Assembly (NCBI RefSeq): GCF_013820765.1
Contig: NZ_JABJVM010000001.1
Location: 330,431 to 394,430 of the forward strand
DNA: 64,000 nt
Direction: 5' to 3'
Origin: Paenilisteria rustica
GTDB taxonomy: Bacteria; Bacillota; Bacilli; Lactobacillales; Listeriaceae
Positions within the stretch are counted from its first letter, which is position 1. Every line of letters begins with the position of its first letter. Below, piece after piece: positions 46,101-57,266 of the stretch. A model generated the notes under the pieces. It saw only the letters and a list, made by a program, of their open reading frames with translations. It was not told the DNA's origin and searched no databases. A program made the position numbers and the translations under genes.

Positions 46101-46377
46101 GCAGGGCATTCCAGTTTCCAAAGTGAAGAAAATCGGCGAAAACCAGGAAACGCTCGTGGATTACATTCGCAATGGGCAGGTAACGCTTGTTGTAAATACA
46201 TTAACGACTGGAAAACAACCAGAGCGTGATGGTTTCCAAATTCGTCGGGAATCAGTCGAAAACGGTGTACCAGTTTGTACATCGCTAGATACAGCAGAAG
46301 CAATTTTGCGGGTGCTTGAATCACGGTCGTTTGAAATGGAAGCTATGCAACCTGCTAGAGTGATCGAAACAGTTTAA
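43174..46377 (+). CDS. pyrAB: Carbamoyl-phosphate synthase large subunit
   Basis: A 1067-residue protein with two homologous ATP-grasp halves. Both start with a near-repeat, [20 protein letters not shown] (residue 12) and [20 protein letters not shown] (about 553). GGSGGGIC and [23 protein letters not shown] mark the first half; GGRAMEIVE and [20 protein letters not shown] mark the second. The C-terminal MGS-like allosteric domain (about 930-1067) is present, where UMP and PRPP would act. It forms the heterodimer with PyrAA. Confidence 0.97.
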   Translation: MPKREDIQTILVIGSGPIVIGQAAEFDYAGTQACLSLKEEGYRVVLVNSNPATIMTDVEMADKVYIEPITLDFVSRIIRKERPDAILPTLGGQTGLNMAMELAEAGILEECGVEVLGTDLVAIKKAEDREAFRDLMHELNEPVPESDIIHSLDEAKNFVAKIGYPVIVRPAYTLGGSGGGICLNDADLAEIVASGLKLSPVTQCLLERSIAGFKEVEYEVMRDANDNAMVVCNMENIDPVGIHTGDSIVVAPSQTLSDREYQMLRDVSLKIIRALEIEGGCNVQLAIDPDSYEYFVIEVNPRVSRSSALASKATGYPIAKLAAKIAVGLTLDEMKNPVTGTTYAHFEPALDYVVSKIPRFAFDKFEKADRRLGTQMKATGEVMAIGRNLEESLLKAVRSLEIGTTHLYLDEAENASLEELERKICFPEDDRLFFLAAALRKGWTIEDLHAKTKIDLFFLYKLEKIIKQESEIAANVGDLEVLRAAKRNGFSDGAIAKLWDMTTFEVYDIRKEAGIIPVYKMVDTCAAEFESSTPYFYSSYEDENESIRTEKESVIVLGSGPIRIGQGVEFDYATVHSVWAIQQAGYEAIIINNNPETVSTDFSISDKLYFEPLTLEDVMHVIELEKPLGVVVQFGGQTAINLADGLAERGVKILGTSLEDIDRAENRDKFEKALVELGIPQPAGKTATSIDEAIAVATNIGYPVLVRPSYVLGGRAMEIVESEEALRYYMNNAVKVNPKHPVLVDRYVQGQEVEVDAISDGVNVVIPGIMEHIERAGVHSGDSIAVYPAQSLSQHVKDLIVDYTTRLAKGLNIIGMLNIQYVVADEEVFVIEVNPRSSRTAPFLSKITDIPMANVATKVILGKTLLELGYKEGLAPEKQEIFVKVPVFSFAKLRSVDTSLGPEMKSTGEVMGKDRTLEKALYKGFVASGVKMLDYGTVLLTVADRDKAEATALAQRFKNIGFTIMATSGTALVLEEQGIPVSKVKKIGENQETLVDYIRNGQVTLVVNTLTTGKQPERDGFQIRRESVENGVPVCTSLDTAEAILRVLESRSFEMEAMQPARVIETV

Positions 46378-46395
46378 GAGAACGGGGTGGAGAAC

Positions 46396-48768
<2,373 letters not shown>

Positions 48769-48772
<4 letters not shown>

Positions 48773-49398
48773 CAACCGAAAAACAAGTAGCCGAACAATT
48801 ACTGAAAATAAAAGCCGTATTCCTCCAACCAAACGATCCATTCACATGGGCATCCGGCATCAAATCGCCAATCTACTGCGATAATCGCCTAACATTAGGA
48901 TTCCCGAAAACCCGTCAGTTCATCGCAAAAGCACTCGCAGAAAAAATCAAAACCGCATTTCCTGATGTGGAAGTACTAGCAGGAACCGCAACAGCTGGTA
49001 TCCCGCATGCGGCGTGGGCAAGCGATATTCTAGACCTGCCAATGGTTTACGTCCGTTCCAAAGCGAAAGAACACGGCAAAGGTAACCAAATCGAAGGTCC
49101 AATCGCGAAAGGCCAAAAAGTAGTCGTGATTGAAGACTTGATTTCGACTGGTGGGAGTTCGATTACAGCTGTGGAAGCCTTGCGCGAAGCCGGATGCGAA
49201 GTCCTGGGAATCGCCGCTATTTTTACATACGGATTAGAAAAAGGAAAAACATTGCTTGGCGCAGCGAATGTGGAAGTTGCGGCGCTTACGAATTATGAAA
49301 CACTGCTTGAGGTCGCGCTGGATGAAGGTTACGTATCTGAAGGTGACATGGCAACGTTGAAAGAGTGGAATAAAGATCCCGAGAAGTGGGGGAAATAA
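48769..49398 (+). CDS. pyrE: Orotate phosphoribosyltransferase
   Basis: Joins orotate and PRPP to OMP. Start ATG 48769 (AAAGGAG at 48754-48760) overlaps the pyrF stop; a longer frame begins at GTG 48760. The product has 209 residues. The PRPP loop [13 protein letters not shown] begins near residue 119, and [15 protein letters not shown] is the family N-terminal motif. It is the last gene of the pyr operon and ends at a strong terminator. Confidence 0.96.
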
Positions 49399-49446
49399 AA
49401 AATAGAGAAGAAGTCCCTTTTTTGAAAGAGATTTCTTCTCTATTTT
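49398..49446. terminator. Bidirectional terminator between pyrE and the LacI-type gene
   Basis: AAAATAGAGAAGAA (from 49400) pairs with TTCTTCTCTATTTTC, with A and T tracts on both sides. Confidence 0.92.
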
Positions 49447-50447
49447 CAAATTAATCTCCCAGTCGACTCCCTCAAAACCAACTCCGTCCCAATCGCCACA
49501 TTCACAATCGGTGCACTCGGATTTCGCAATCGCCATTCCATCGTCTCTGCGGCTTTTCTCCCCATAAACCGCAAGTCTGTGCACATCGTCGTCAGTGGTG
49601 GCTGTGCCAAAATCGCGAATTCCGTGTTATCAAAACACACAATCGACACCTGTTCTGGAATCGCAAATCCCTTCGACTGAAAATATGAATTCAAAATAAA
49701 TCCTAGCCCTGAGTTCACGCAAAACCATGCGCTCGGCCATTCCTCCAAGCCTTCCAACGCCTGAAACAACGCGGCCTGCTCCTCTTTTATACTCGTAATC
49801 GTATAGTGCGAATTCACTGGCAACTGATAATGCCGCATCGCCTTGCAATATCCTTCAAAACGCTCTTCATAACTCGGCGAAAAATCAACATCGCCAACAA
49901 AGCCAATCCGTTCGTGCCCAAGCGTTATCAAATGTTCCACAGCCACAAAAGCACCATCTTTATTCTGCGACAAAATCGTATCCGTCCCCAAATGTGGATC
50001 GTGGTGGTCAATCATCACAGTCGGTACGCCCAATTCCAAAATCTGCTTCACAAAAACATCACTAATATGCGATAATATAAAAATTCCCCGCCAATTTTTC
50101 TCTTCTAATTCACGTGGCAAACGGTTCGTAGCGATAGCTTCTGGTCCCACCGCAAGCGTTGTTAAATAAAAGCCTCGCGCTGTCATTTCCTGCTCCAAAC
50201 TCAAACAAATTTCACCAAAAAAACTTTTTTGTGATAAGGCGAATTCCGTCGCAACAAGCGCGAATTGATTATCGGTAGGCGTGTAAACCACGTCTTTTTT
50301 GTATTGGTAGCCCATTTCATCTGCTTTTTGTAAAACGAGCCGCTTTGTTTGCTCGCCAACGCCGTTCTTATTCCCTAAGGCTTGCGATACCGAGTTTTTT
50401 GAAATCTGCAAAGCGTCCGCGATATCTTGCATTGTGACTTTTTTCAT
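49446..50447 (-). CDS. LacI family transcriptional repressor of the sugar operon
   Basis: A 333-residue regulator. Residues 3-50 form the LacI-type helix-turn-helix (TMQDIADALQISKNSVSQALGN) and the rest is a periplasmic-binding-like sensor domain. It is divergent from the ABC transporter operon, and the 244 bases between them hold several palindromes, so it most likely controls that operon and itself. It corresponds by position to the regulator next to the homologous Listeria cluster (lmo0858 in EGD-e, from memory). Confidence 0.92.
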   Translation of the reverse strand: MKKVTMQDIADALQISKNSVSQALGNKNGVGEQTKRLVLQKADEMGYQYKKDVVYTPTDNQFALVATEFALSQKSFFGEICLSLEQEMTARGFYLTTLAVGPEAIATNRLPRELEEKNWRGIFILSHISDVFVKQILELGVPTVMIDHHDPHLGTDTILSQNKDGAFVAVEHLITLGHERIGFVGDVDFSPSYEERFEGYCKAMRHYQLPVNSHYTITSIKEEQAALFQALEGLEEWPSAWFCVNSGLGFILNSYFQSKGFAIPEQVSIVCFDNTEFAILAQPPLTTMCTDLRFMGRKAAETMEWRLRNPSAPIVNVAIGTELVLRESTGRLI

Positions 50448-50532
50448 TCATTTTCCTCCTAGATGGGACTTTCTCTCATTTCATTATAAGAGTATTAGCG
50501 ACAGAAAGCAATTGAAAAGTAATTCTATTTGT

Positions 50533-50660
50533 AATGTAATTGTAAATACCGCCATTATTGCTATTTAAGTATTATAATGCACTTAATTCTGAAAAGTAAT
50601 TGTTGACATTACAAAAATGTAATGCAATAATGTAATTGTAATTCAAGCGCTTACAAAATT
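50533..50660 (+). promoter_or_regulatory. Sugar operon promoter with several operator-like repeats
   Basis: TTGACA (50603-50608), 17 bases and TGC-AATAAT (50623-50631) form a strong extended -10 promoter. Its spacer holds the palindrome CATTACA-N4-TGTAATG (50607-50624). AATGTAATTGTAA occurs twice (50533-50545 and 50629-50641). TCAAGCGCTTACA (from 50643), a LacI/CcpA-like palindrome, lies just after the expected transcription start. Confidence 0.75.
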
Positions 50661-50691
50661 ACAATATGATCTAACTAGGAGGACATGAAAG

Positions 50692-52014
50692 ATGAAATTA
50701 AAAAAAGTGGTGTTTTCTGTTTTATCCGTAGCAATGGTAGGGAGTTTGCTAGCGGGATGTGGTTCGGGAAGTAAGGATGACGCGTCGGCTGATGGCAAGA
50801 CGAAGGTAACTTTTTGGGCCGCGCCAAATCCAACACAAATGAAGTTTTGGGGAGAAATGGCAACAGCTTTTGAGAAAGAAAATCCAGATATTAAAATCGA
50901 AGTATCACAAATGAAAGAAAGTCCATCTTCTGAAGCAACGGTGCAAGCGGCCATCGCGTCGAAAACAGCACCAACTATTTCGGAAAATATAAATCGTAGC
51001 TTCGCCGCACAACTCGCGGATAGTAAAGCAATCGTGCCAATCAATGAAATCGACGGCATGAAAGAAGTAGCTGAAAAACGTAAAATGACCGATAGTCTTG
51101 ACGCTTGGAAATTCTCGGATGGTAACCAATATGTGTTCCCAGTTTACTCTAACCCGATTCTTTTCGCATGGCGTACTGATATTTTGAAAGAAATTGGTGT
51201 GAATGAAACGCCAAAAACATATAGTGATGTGCTTGCTGCTGGTAAAAAACTAAAAGCGAAATATCCCGACAAAGTGATTTGGGCAAAAGCAGACTTGGCG
51301 GATCCGACAGCTTGGATGCGTTGGTTTGACTTCTTCCCGCTTTATAATGCGGCTTCAAAAGGGAATCCATTTGTAAAAGATGGCAAATTTGTAGCGGATG
51401 ACAAAGCTGGAAAAGAAATGCTTACATTCATGTCTGAGCTACAAAAAAATGACCTTCTATTAGCAGGACAAGCAACAGATCCATTCGAAACAGGAACGAG
51501 CATCATGGCTGATCTTGGACCATGGTCATTCCCGAACTGGGCAGAGAAATTCCCAGAGCTAAAAAATGGCGAAACATACACGGTTACGACACCGCCAGTT
51601 CCAGATGCTTTAAAAGATGCTGAAAATGTAAATACGTATTCAGATGCAAAAGGAATCGTGTTCTACGCACAAGCAAAAGATGCGGAGAAAAAAGCTGCGG
51701 TTAAATTCCTAGATTTCGTTTACAGCAACGATAAAAATGACTTGAAATTCTTAGAAACAACAAACTTAATTCCAGCGCGTGATGATGCGACGCAAAATGC
51801 AACATTCACTGAATTCTTCAAAGCAAATCCAGCGCTAAAAGTATATGCAGAAAACGTACCATACGCGATTCCAGCGATGGATAACGCTGACTACAATGAC
51901 ATTCAACAAATCATCGGTGAACAAGCATGGAATCCAGTCGTTCGTGGTGAGAAGAAACCTGCGAAAGCTTGGAACGACATGAAGAAAGCTGAGGATGAGG
52001 TGCTTCAGAAATGA
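50692..52014 (+). CDS. Sugar ABC transporter, substrate-binding lipoprotein
   Basis: A 440-residue extracellular binding protein of the carbohydrate type 1 family. The lipobox LLAGC puts the lipid anchor on Cys23. KVTFWAAPNPTQMKFWGEMATAFEKENPDIKIEVSQ is the family N-terminal fold, and W and Y residues for sugar stacking are frequent. It is the first gene of an operon with two permeases and four carbohydrate enzymes. The ATPase subunit is absent and must be shared (MsmK-like) from elsewhere, as in other Firmicutes. Confidence 0.93.
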   Translation: MKLKKVVFSVLSVAMVGSLLAGCGSGSKDDASADGKTKVTFWAAPNPTQMKFWGEMATAFEKENPDIKIEVSQMKESPSSEATVQAAIASKTAPTISENINRSFAAQLADSKAIVPINEIDGMKEVAEKRKMTDSLDAWKFSDGNQYVFPVYSNPILFAWRTDILKEIGVNETPKTYSDVLAAGKKLKAKYPDKVIWAKADLADPTAWMRWFDFFPLYNAASKGNPFVKDGKFVADDKAGKEMLTFMSELQKNDLLLAGQATDPFETGTSIMADLGPWSFPNWAEKFPELKNGETYTVTTPPVPDALKDAENVNTYSDAKGIVFYAQAKDAEKKAAVKFLDFVYSNDKNDLKFLETTNLIPARDDATQNATFTEFFKANPALKVYAENVPYAIPAMDNADYNDIQQIIGEQAWNPVVRGEKKPAKAWNDMKKAEDEVLQK

Positions 52015-52889
52015 AGAAGCTGAACAATAAATTGGGCTGGTCTTTCACCAGCCCCTATGTTATCTTCACAATTATCTTCTTTCTAATCCCACTCGTTTGG
52101 GCGATTTGGCTGTCCGTAACGGATTGGAACATGATGAGTCCTGATATTAATTTTGTCGGGCTGGATAATTTCACAAAGGCAATTGCAAGCCCAGCGGTGA
52201 AAGCATCGTTTTGGGTGACATATAAGTTCTTGATTGTATTCGTACCACTCGCGATTATTATGTCGATGGTCGTTGCGGTACTTGTGAACGGGTTACCGAA
52301 ATTCAAAGGGTTATACTTAGTTGCTTTTTTCCTACCTTATCTGTCATCAGGCGTTGTTACGTCTTTGATCGTGAAAGGTTTGCTATCTTATAACAGTCCG
52401 CTAAACATCTTTTTTCGTGACAATTTTGGCTTAAATATTGATTGGTTAGGAACGCCGATGACTTCATTATTCGTTATTTCACTGATGATTGCTTGGAAAA
52501 TGTCAGGGTATTACGCACTGATTTTGATATCAGGATTATCTAGTATTAACGAAGAAATCTATGAGGCGGCGGCGATGGATGGCTCGGGCCGGTTCCGCAC
52601 ATTCTGGAAAATTACGATTCCGATGATGTATCCTGCGCTTTTCACGGTGATTGTTTTGGCCGTAGGCGTGAGTTTCGGGATATTCACAGAGGTTTACCAG
52701 CTAACTGGCGGTGGGCCGAACTTTGCGACAAATACGTGGCAAATGGAGATTTATAACCAAGCCTTTGTAAACTTGAAATCAGGTTATGCTTCAGCAATCT
52801 CGCTTGTGGCGGCCGTTGTGACGTTTGCATCGATTGGTGTTATTAAAAAAGGACTAGAGAAATGGGGCGAGAGAAATGGTTGGTCGTAA
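52011..52889 (+). CDS. Sugar ABC transporter permease 1 (MalF type)
   Basis: A 292-residue protein with six hydrophobic segments. The EAA loop for ATPase contact is EEIYEAAAMDGSGRFRTFWKITIPMM (about residues 183-208). It has a four-base overlap with the binding-protein gene and 14 bases with the second permease. Confidence 0.93.
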   Translation: MKKLNNKLGWSFTSPYVIFTIIFFLIPLVWAIWLSVTDWNMMSPDINFVGLDNFTKAIASPAVKASFWVTYKFLIVFVPLAIIMSMVVAVLVNGLPKFKGLYLVAFFLPYLSSGVVTSLIVKGLLSYNSPLNIFFRDNFGLNIDWLGTPMTSLFVISLMIAWKMSGYYALILISGLSSINEEIYEAAAMDGSGRFRTFWKITIPMMYPALFTVIVLAVGVSFGIFTEVYQLTGGGPNFATNTWQMEIYNQAFVNLKSGYASAISLVAAVVTFASIGVIKKGLEKWGERNGWS

Positions 52890-53709
52890 AAGTAAGTGGG
52901 GCATGACGGTTCGCTATACGTTAACCACATTGATTCTATTAGTCATGATTTATCCGTTTATTTATCTCGTACTCAACTCGTTTGCGGCATGGGATCAAGT
53001 CGATCGGAAATTGATTCCAACTGAATTCACGACGCGTTCTTGGAGTTGGTTGTTCGGAGATGCTGCGATATCGGCTCCGGCACCTTGGATTCAAGCGTTT
53101 GTTAATACGATTATTGTGGCGACGATTGCGACGGGACTCATGTTATTATTCGCGATTATGGTTGGTTACGCACTTGCAAAAGTGAAATTTAAAGGGAAAA
53201 TGTTCGTGAATAACGTGATTTTGTTCCAAATGTTTTTCCCAGCGATTATTTTATTGATTCCGCAATTTTTAATGATTACGAATGTTGGTTTGCTCGATAC
53301 GTACGCTGGGATGATTATTCCAACGATGATGAGTATGTGGGCGATCTTTATGTACACGAACTTTTTCAAGGCGATTCCGGATACGTTGATTGAGGCGGCG
53401 AAATTGGACGGGGCGAGCGATTTGAAAATTTTGTTCCGCGTTGTTTTACCAATGTCAAAATCGATTAGTACGGTTATCTTCTTGTTCCTGTTCACGGACC
53501 GCTGGACGAACCTGTTATGGGATTTAATCGTGACGAAAAGTGATAGTACGGTAACGCTGAACGTATTGATATCGCAAATGTTTGGACCGTATGCAACGTA
53601 TCCAGGTCCGATGTACGCGGCGTCGGTTGTGCTGACTTTACCGCTGATTATTCTGTTCCTCTTCTTCTCGAAAAAATTCCAAGAGGGCATGCAGTTTACA
53701 CTGAAATAA
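52876..53709 (+). CDS. Sugar ABC transporter permease 2 (MalG type)
   Basis: A 277-residue protein with six hydrophobic segments and the EAA loop DTLIEAAKLDGASDLKILFRVVLPMS (about residues 170-195). It pairs with the preceding permease to form the membrane channel. GH13 follows after 13 bases. Confidence 0.93.
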   Translation: MVGRKSKWGMTVRYTLTTLILLVMIYPFIYLVLNSFAAWDQVDRKLIPTEFTTRSWSWLFGDAAISAPAPWIQAFVNTIIVATIATGLMLLFAIMVGYALAKVKFKGKMFVNNVILFQMFFPAIILLIPQFLMITNVGLLDTYAGMIIPTMMSMWAIFMYTNFFKAIPDTLIEAAKLDGASDLKILFRVVLPMSKSISTVIFLFLFTDRWTNLLWDLIVTKSDSTVTLNVLISQMFGPYATYPGPMYAASVVLTLPLIILFLFFSKKFQEGMQFTLK

Positions 53710-53722
53710 GGAGTTTTGAACG

Positions 53723-55249
53723 ATGTTGAAATGGTGGCAGGAAACGGTTTTTTATGAGATTTATATGCCGTCATTTAAGGATGGTAACGGGGACGGGATT
53801 GGCGATTTTAAGGGATTACTTGAAAAAGTGCCTTATTTGGCTGAGCTTGGTGTTGGTGGCATTTGGTTGACGCCATTTTACCCGTCTCCGAAAGTGGATA
53901 ATGGCTATGATGTGAGTGATTATTACGCGGTGGATCCGGATTATGGTACGATGGCGGACTTGGAGGAGTTTGTCGCTTGTGCGCATCGGCACGGGATTCG
54001 GGTGATTGCGGATATGGTTGTGAATCATGTGTCGACGGAGCATGCGTGGTTTGTGGAATCGCGAAGTTCGAGAACGAATGCGAAGCGTGATTGGTTCGTA
54101 TGGCGTGATGCTCCGAATAATTGGGAATCGTTTTTCGGAGGTTCGGCTTGGGAATGGGATGACGTGACGAAACAATATTATTACCACAGTTTCGCGAAAG
54201 AACAGGTCGATTTGAATTGGGCTAATCCGGACGTGCAGCAGGAGATTTGGAAGGTGTTCGATTTCTGGTTGGATAAGGGATTGGACGGCTTTCGGCTCGA
54301 TGTGATTAATAATTTGACGTTGACTCGGGACTTTACGAATAATCCGGTGGAGGATGGCTGTCAGCAGCATATTTTTGATAAGGATCAGCCGGGCATGATG
54401 GCTAAAATGGGCGAAATTGGGACGCGGATTCGTGCGCGTGGCGATTATTTTACGGTTGGCGAGATTAGTTCGGATAACTTGGCGGAGATTGAAAAGTACG
54501 CGGGGCTTGACGGCCTGGATGTGACGTTTAACTTTAATTTTGGCAGTGTGGCGAGTCGTGACGGGATTGTTGCGGAGCTTGCGCGAATGCAGCAGGTATA
54601 CGCGGATGGCCGGATGCCGACGTTGTTTTTCGGGAGTCATGATATGAGTCGGTCGTGGAATCGGTTGGCGGACGGGCGCGAGGATGTGGCGCAGTTGCTT
54701 GCGATGCTTATGTTGACGGCACACGGTGTTCCTTTTGTGTATTTTGGCGAGGAGATTGGGATGACGGATTTTGTGCCGGAGTCGATGCGCGAGATGCGAG
54801 ATGTGCAGGGCGTGTACGCGTATGAGCTGGCTTTGCAGGACGGGAAGTCGGAGCAGGAGGCGCTACTTGCGGCGCAGGAGAAGACGCGGGATAAGGCGAG
54901 GGCGCCGATGACTTGGCCGGAAGGGTTCTCAGATAAAGCGGAGGCCTGGATTGGTGAAGTGACGCCTGACTTTGCGCGCGGGAAGCGGATGTTTGCTTTT
55001 TATCAAGCGCTGATTGCTTTGCGAAAAACGGCGGATTTTTGTGAGCCGGGATATCGTGATTTTGAGGTGGCTGATGAGCTCTTGACGTATGTTCGCGGTG
55101 AGCATCTGGTGTGCCTCAATTTCGGGGAAGCACGTGAGATAGAGAACAAGTGGGGCAATTTGACGCTTGTTTTGGCGAATATGGATGTGGTTGTGGACGC
55201 GGAAATAATTAGTTTGCCAGCGTTTGCAGCGGTAATTTTTAAGAGATAA
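53723..55249 (+). CDS. GH13 alpha-glucosidase (oligo-1,6-glucosidase-like)
   Basis: A 508-residue cytoplasmic glycoside hydrolase. The barrel signature is NGDGIGDFKGLLEKVPYLAELGVGGIWLTPFYPSP. The catalytic triad is Asp193 (GFRLDVI), Glu247 (VGEIS) and Asp307 (FGSHDMSR). VVNHVS and the NGDGIGD calcium-type loop are present. The shape matches the GH13 alpha-1,6/alpha-1,4-glucosidases. There is no signal peptide, so it acts on imported sugar. It stands before DUF1861 and GH130, which implies a substrate with both alpha-glucosyl and beta-mannosyl parts, or two substrates. Confidence 0.9.
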   Translation: MLKWWQETVFYEIYMPSFKDGNGDGIGDFKGLLEKVPYLAELGVGGIWLTPFYPSPKVDNGYDVSDYYAVDPDYGTMADLEEFVACAHRHGIRVIADMVVNHVSTEHAWFVESRSSRTNAKRDWFVWRDAPNNWESFFGGSAWEWDDVTKQYYYHSFAKEQVDLNWANPDVQQEIWKVFDFWLDKGLDGFRLDVINNLTLTRDFTNNPVEDGCQQHIFDKDQPGMMAKMGEIGTRIRARGDYFTVGEISSDNLAEIEKYAGLDGLDVTFNFNFGSVASRDGIVAELARMQQVYADGRMPTLFFGSHDMSRSWNRLADGREDVAQLLAMLMLTAHGVPFVYFGEEIGMTDFVPESMREMRDVQGVYAYELALQDGKSEQEALLAAQEKTRDKARAPMTWPEGFSDKAEAWIGEVTPDFARGKRMFAFYQALIALRKTADFCEPGYRDFEVADELLTYVRGEHLVCLNFGEAREIENKWGNLTLVLANMDVVVDAEIISLPAFAAVIFKR

Positions 55250-55260
55250 AGGAGTTTATT

Positions 55261-56184
55261 ATGAACGAGATTGCGGTTTTATTGAAGGAATATCGAGTGG
55301 GGAATGAGCCTACGAAAGTGGAACGTTTGGCGTTTGTTGGCGCTGGTGACAAGGATGTGTACAACATTACGGCGCCGTTTGTTGTGGATGGCAAAGAAGT
55401 GATTGCTGGGCGAATCGAAGCGCGTGACAGCGAAATGGCGGAAATCGGCTTTTTCGAAAAACAGGATTTGGCGTGGGTACTACTTGCGAATATGCCAAAA
55501 TTGGCGCTGCAAGACCCATTTATGACACGGATTGATGGGGATTTGATAATCGGTGGTGTGGAAGTTTTCCCGAGTGAGGCTGACCCTGAAAAATTGGCGT
55601 GGCGGACTTGTTTGTATCGTGGGAAGGGAATTGCTGATTTGGCGTTGTTTTTTGAAGGCCCAGTTGGGATGAAGGACTTGCGATTGAAGCAGTTGCCAAG
55701 TGGCGAGATTGCAGTTTTGACGCGTCCGCAAGGTGAAAAAGGTGGGCGTGGCAAAATTGGTTTTTGTCTGATTCAGAAATTAGCAGATTTGACGGTGGCT
55801 TTGGTTGAAAATGCACCGCTTTTACCACCACATTTTGCGGAGGATGAATGGGGCGGCGCGAATGAGATGCATCTTTTGAAAAATGGCAAATTAGGCGTGC
55901 TCAGTCATATTGCTAATTTTGATGCGGCCGGTGATCGGCATTATTACGCGGCTATTTGTGTGATTGATCCGATGAGCGCGACGTTTGTGGCACCGATGGA
56001 AATTATCGCGGAACGGGCGGATTTTCTGATGGGACCGAGCAAGCGACCTGATTTGGAAGATGTTGTTTTCAGTGGTGGATTGATTCGAAATGCTTCTGGA
56101 ACAGCTGATTTATATGTAGGAATAAGCGACGCGGATGCGCAGAAACGAACGATTCGTGATCCGTTTGTGAAATTTGAAGGATAG
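55261..56184 (+). CDS. DUF1861-like protein of the mannoside cluster
   Basis: A 307-residue protein rich in short strands and turns, which suggests a beta-propeller (inference). YNITAPFVVDGKEVIAGRIEARDSE and SHIANFDAAGDRHYYAAICVIDP are visible. I recognise it as the DUF1861 type that accompanies GH130 in Listeria. No function is established. Acidic and aromatic residues are plentiful, so it could be a glycosidase-related protein or a sugar-binding partner of GH130. It starts 11 bases after GH13 and ends 14 bases before GH130. Confidence 0.75.
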   Translation: MNEIAVLLKEYRVGNEPTKVERLAFVGAGDKDVYNITAPFVVDGKEVIAGRIEARDSEMAEIGFFEKQDLAWVLLANMPKLALQDPFMTRIDGDLIIGGVEVFPSEADPEKLAWRTCLYRGKGIADLALFFEGPVGMKDLRLKQLPSGEIAVLTRPQGEKGGRGKIGFCLIQKLADLTVALVENAPLLPPHFAEDEWGGANEMHLLKNGKLGVLSHIANFDAAGDRHYYAAICVIDPMSATFVAPMEIIAERADFLMGPSKRPDLEDVVFSGGLIRNASGTADLYVGISDADAQKRTIRDPFVKFEG

Positions 56185-56198
56185 GGAGACTGGGAATT

Positions 56199-57266
56199 AT
56201 GAATATTTATCGTTATGAGGAAAATCCATTAATTACACCGGCTGATGTGGCACCGCATCGTCCAGATTTTGAAGTATTAGGCGCGTTTAATGCGGGTGTT
56301 GCGCAATATAAAGACGAGACGTTGTTGCTTTTACGTGTGGCAGAGAAGCCAATCAGTGAAGATCCAAATATTGTGAAGGCACCTGTTTTCAATGTGGAAA
56401 CGAAGCAATTGGATATTTTGGAGTTTCGTTTGGATGATCCGACGTATGATTTTGAAGATCCGCGGATGATTCGGACGAAAGACAAGATGGAAGGTTTCGC
56501 CTATTTGACGTCACTTTCCTACATTCGCATTGCGAGAAGTAAGGATGGACATAACTTTACGGTCGATGAAAAACCGTTTTTATACCCATTTAACGAATAC
56601 CAAACGTTCGGTATTGAAGATGCTCGTGTGACGCAAATCGGCGACGTTTATTATGTGAATTTCAGCGCGGTTTCCGAGATGGGCGTTGCTGACGCGATGA
56701 TTTCGACGAAGGACTTTGTGAGCTATGAGTACGAAGGAAACATTTTTGCACCAGAAAATAAAGATGTGCTGATTTTTCCTGAAAAAGTGAATGGGAAATA
56801 CTACGCGTTACACCGTCCGAGTTTGAAGAGTATTGGAAATTTGGATATTTGGATTGCGTCTTCACCTGATTTACATAGTTGGGGCGATCACCGTCATTTG
56901 CTCGGCATTCGTGATGGTTATTGGGATAGCGGTCGAATCGGTGGAGGTGCCGTGCCGATTAAGACGGAAAAAGGTTGGCTGGAGCTATATCATGGCGCGA
57001 CGAAAGAACATCGCTATTGTATGGGAGCGGTCCTACTCGATTTGAATGATCCGATGAAAGTTCTGGCGCGGACGGAAACGCCGATTTTAGAACCAGAAGC
57101 GGACTATGAGAAAAATGGCTTTTTCGGCGATGTCGTTTTTGGTTGCGGTACAATCGTAGAAGGCGATGTTGTTAAAATGTACTACGGTGTTGCGGATACG
57201 TCGATGGCTTGTTGCGAGATGAGTTTGGCGGAAATTCTGCAACAGCTGGAGGATGAGAGCCGATGA
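56199..57266 (+). CDS. GH130 beta-mannoside phosphorylase
   Basis: A 355-residue five-bladed propeller enzyme that cleaves beta-mannosides with phosphate to give alpha-mannose 1-phosphate. The general acid is Asp141 in FGIEDARV. FEDPRMIR, RPSLKSIGNLDIW and YHGATKEHRYCMGAVLLDL hold conserved substrate and phosphate residues. The Listeria innocua member Lin0857, from the homologous cluster, was characterised as a beta-1,2-mannobiose phosphorylase (family knowledge). Specificity here is inferred by cluster identity. It overlaps the phosphohexomutase gene by four bases. Confidence 0.88.
   Translation: MNIYRYEENPLITPADVAPHRPDFEVLGAFNAGVAQYKDETLLLLRVAEKPISEDPNIVKAPVFNVETKQLDILEFRLDDPTYDFEDPRMIRTKDKMEGFAYLTSLSYIRIARSKDGHNFTVDEKPFLYPFNEYQTFGIEDARVTQIGDVYYVNFSAVSEMGVADAMISTKDFVSYEYEGNIFAPENKDVLIFPEKVNGKYYALHRPSLKSIGNLDIWIASSPDLHSWGDHRHLLGIRDGYWDSGRIGGGAVPIKTEKGWLELYHGATKEHRYCMGAVLLDLNDPMKVLARTETPILEPEADYEKNGFFGDVVFGCGTIVEGDVVKMYYGVADTSMACCEMSLAEILQQLEDESR

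Noticed and set aside
54000..54724. 302-residue ORF antisense to the GH13 gene (53816-54724)
   Set aside because: Arg/His/Ile-rich product typical of the complement of a G-rich coding strand; all GH13 catalytic residues lie on the plus strand.
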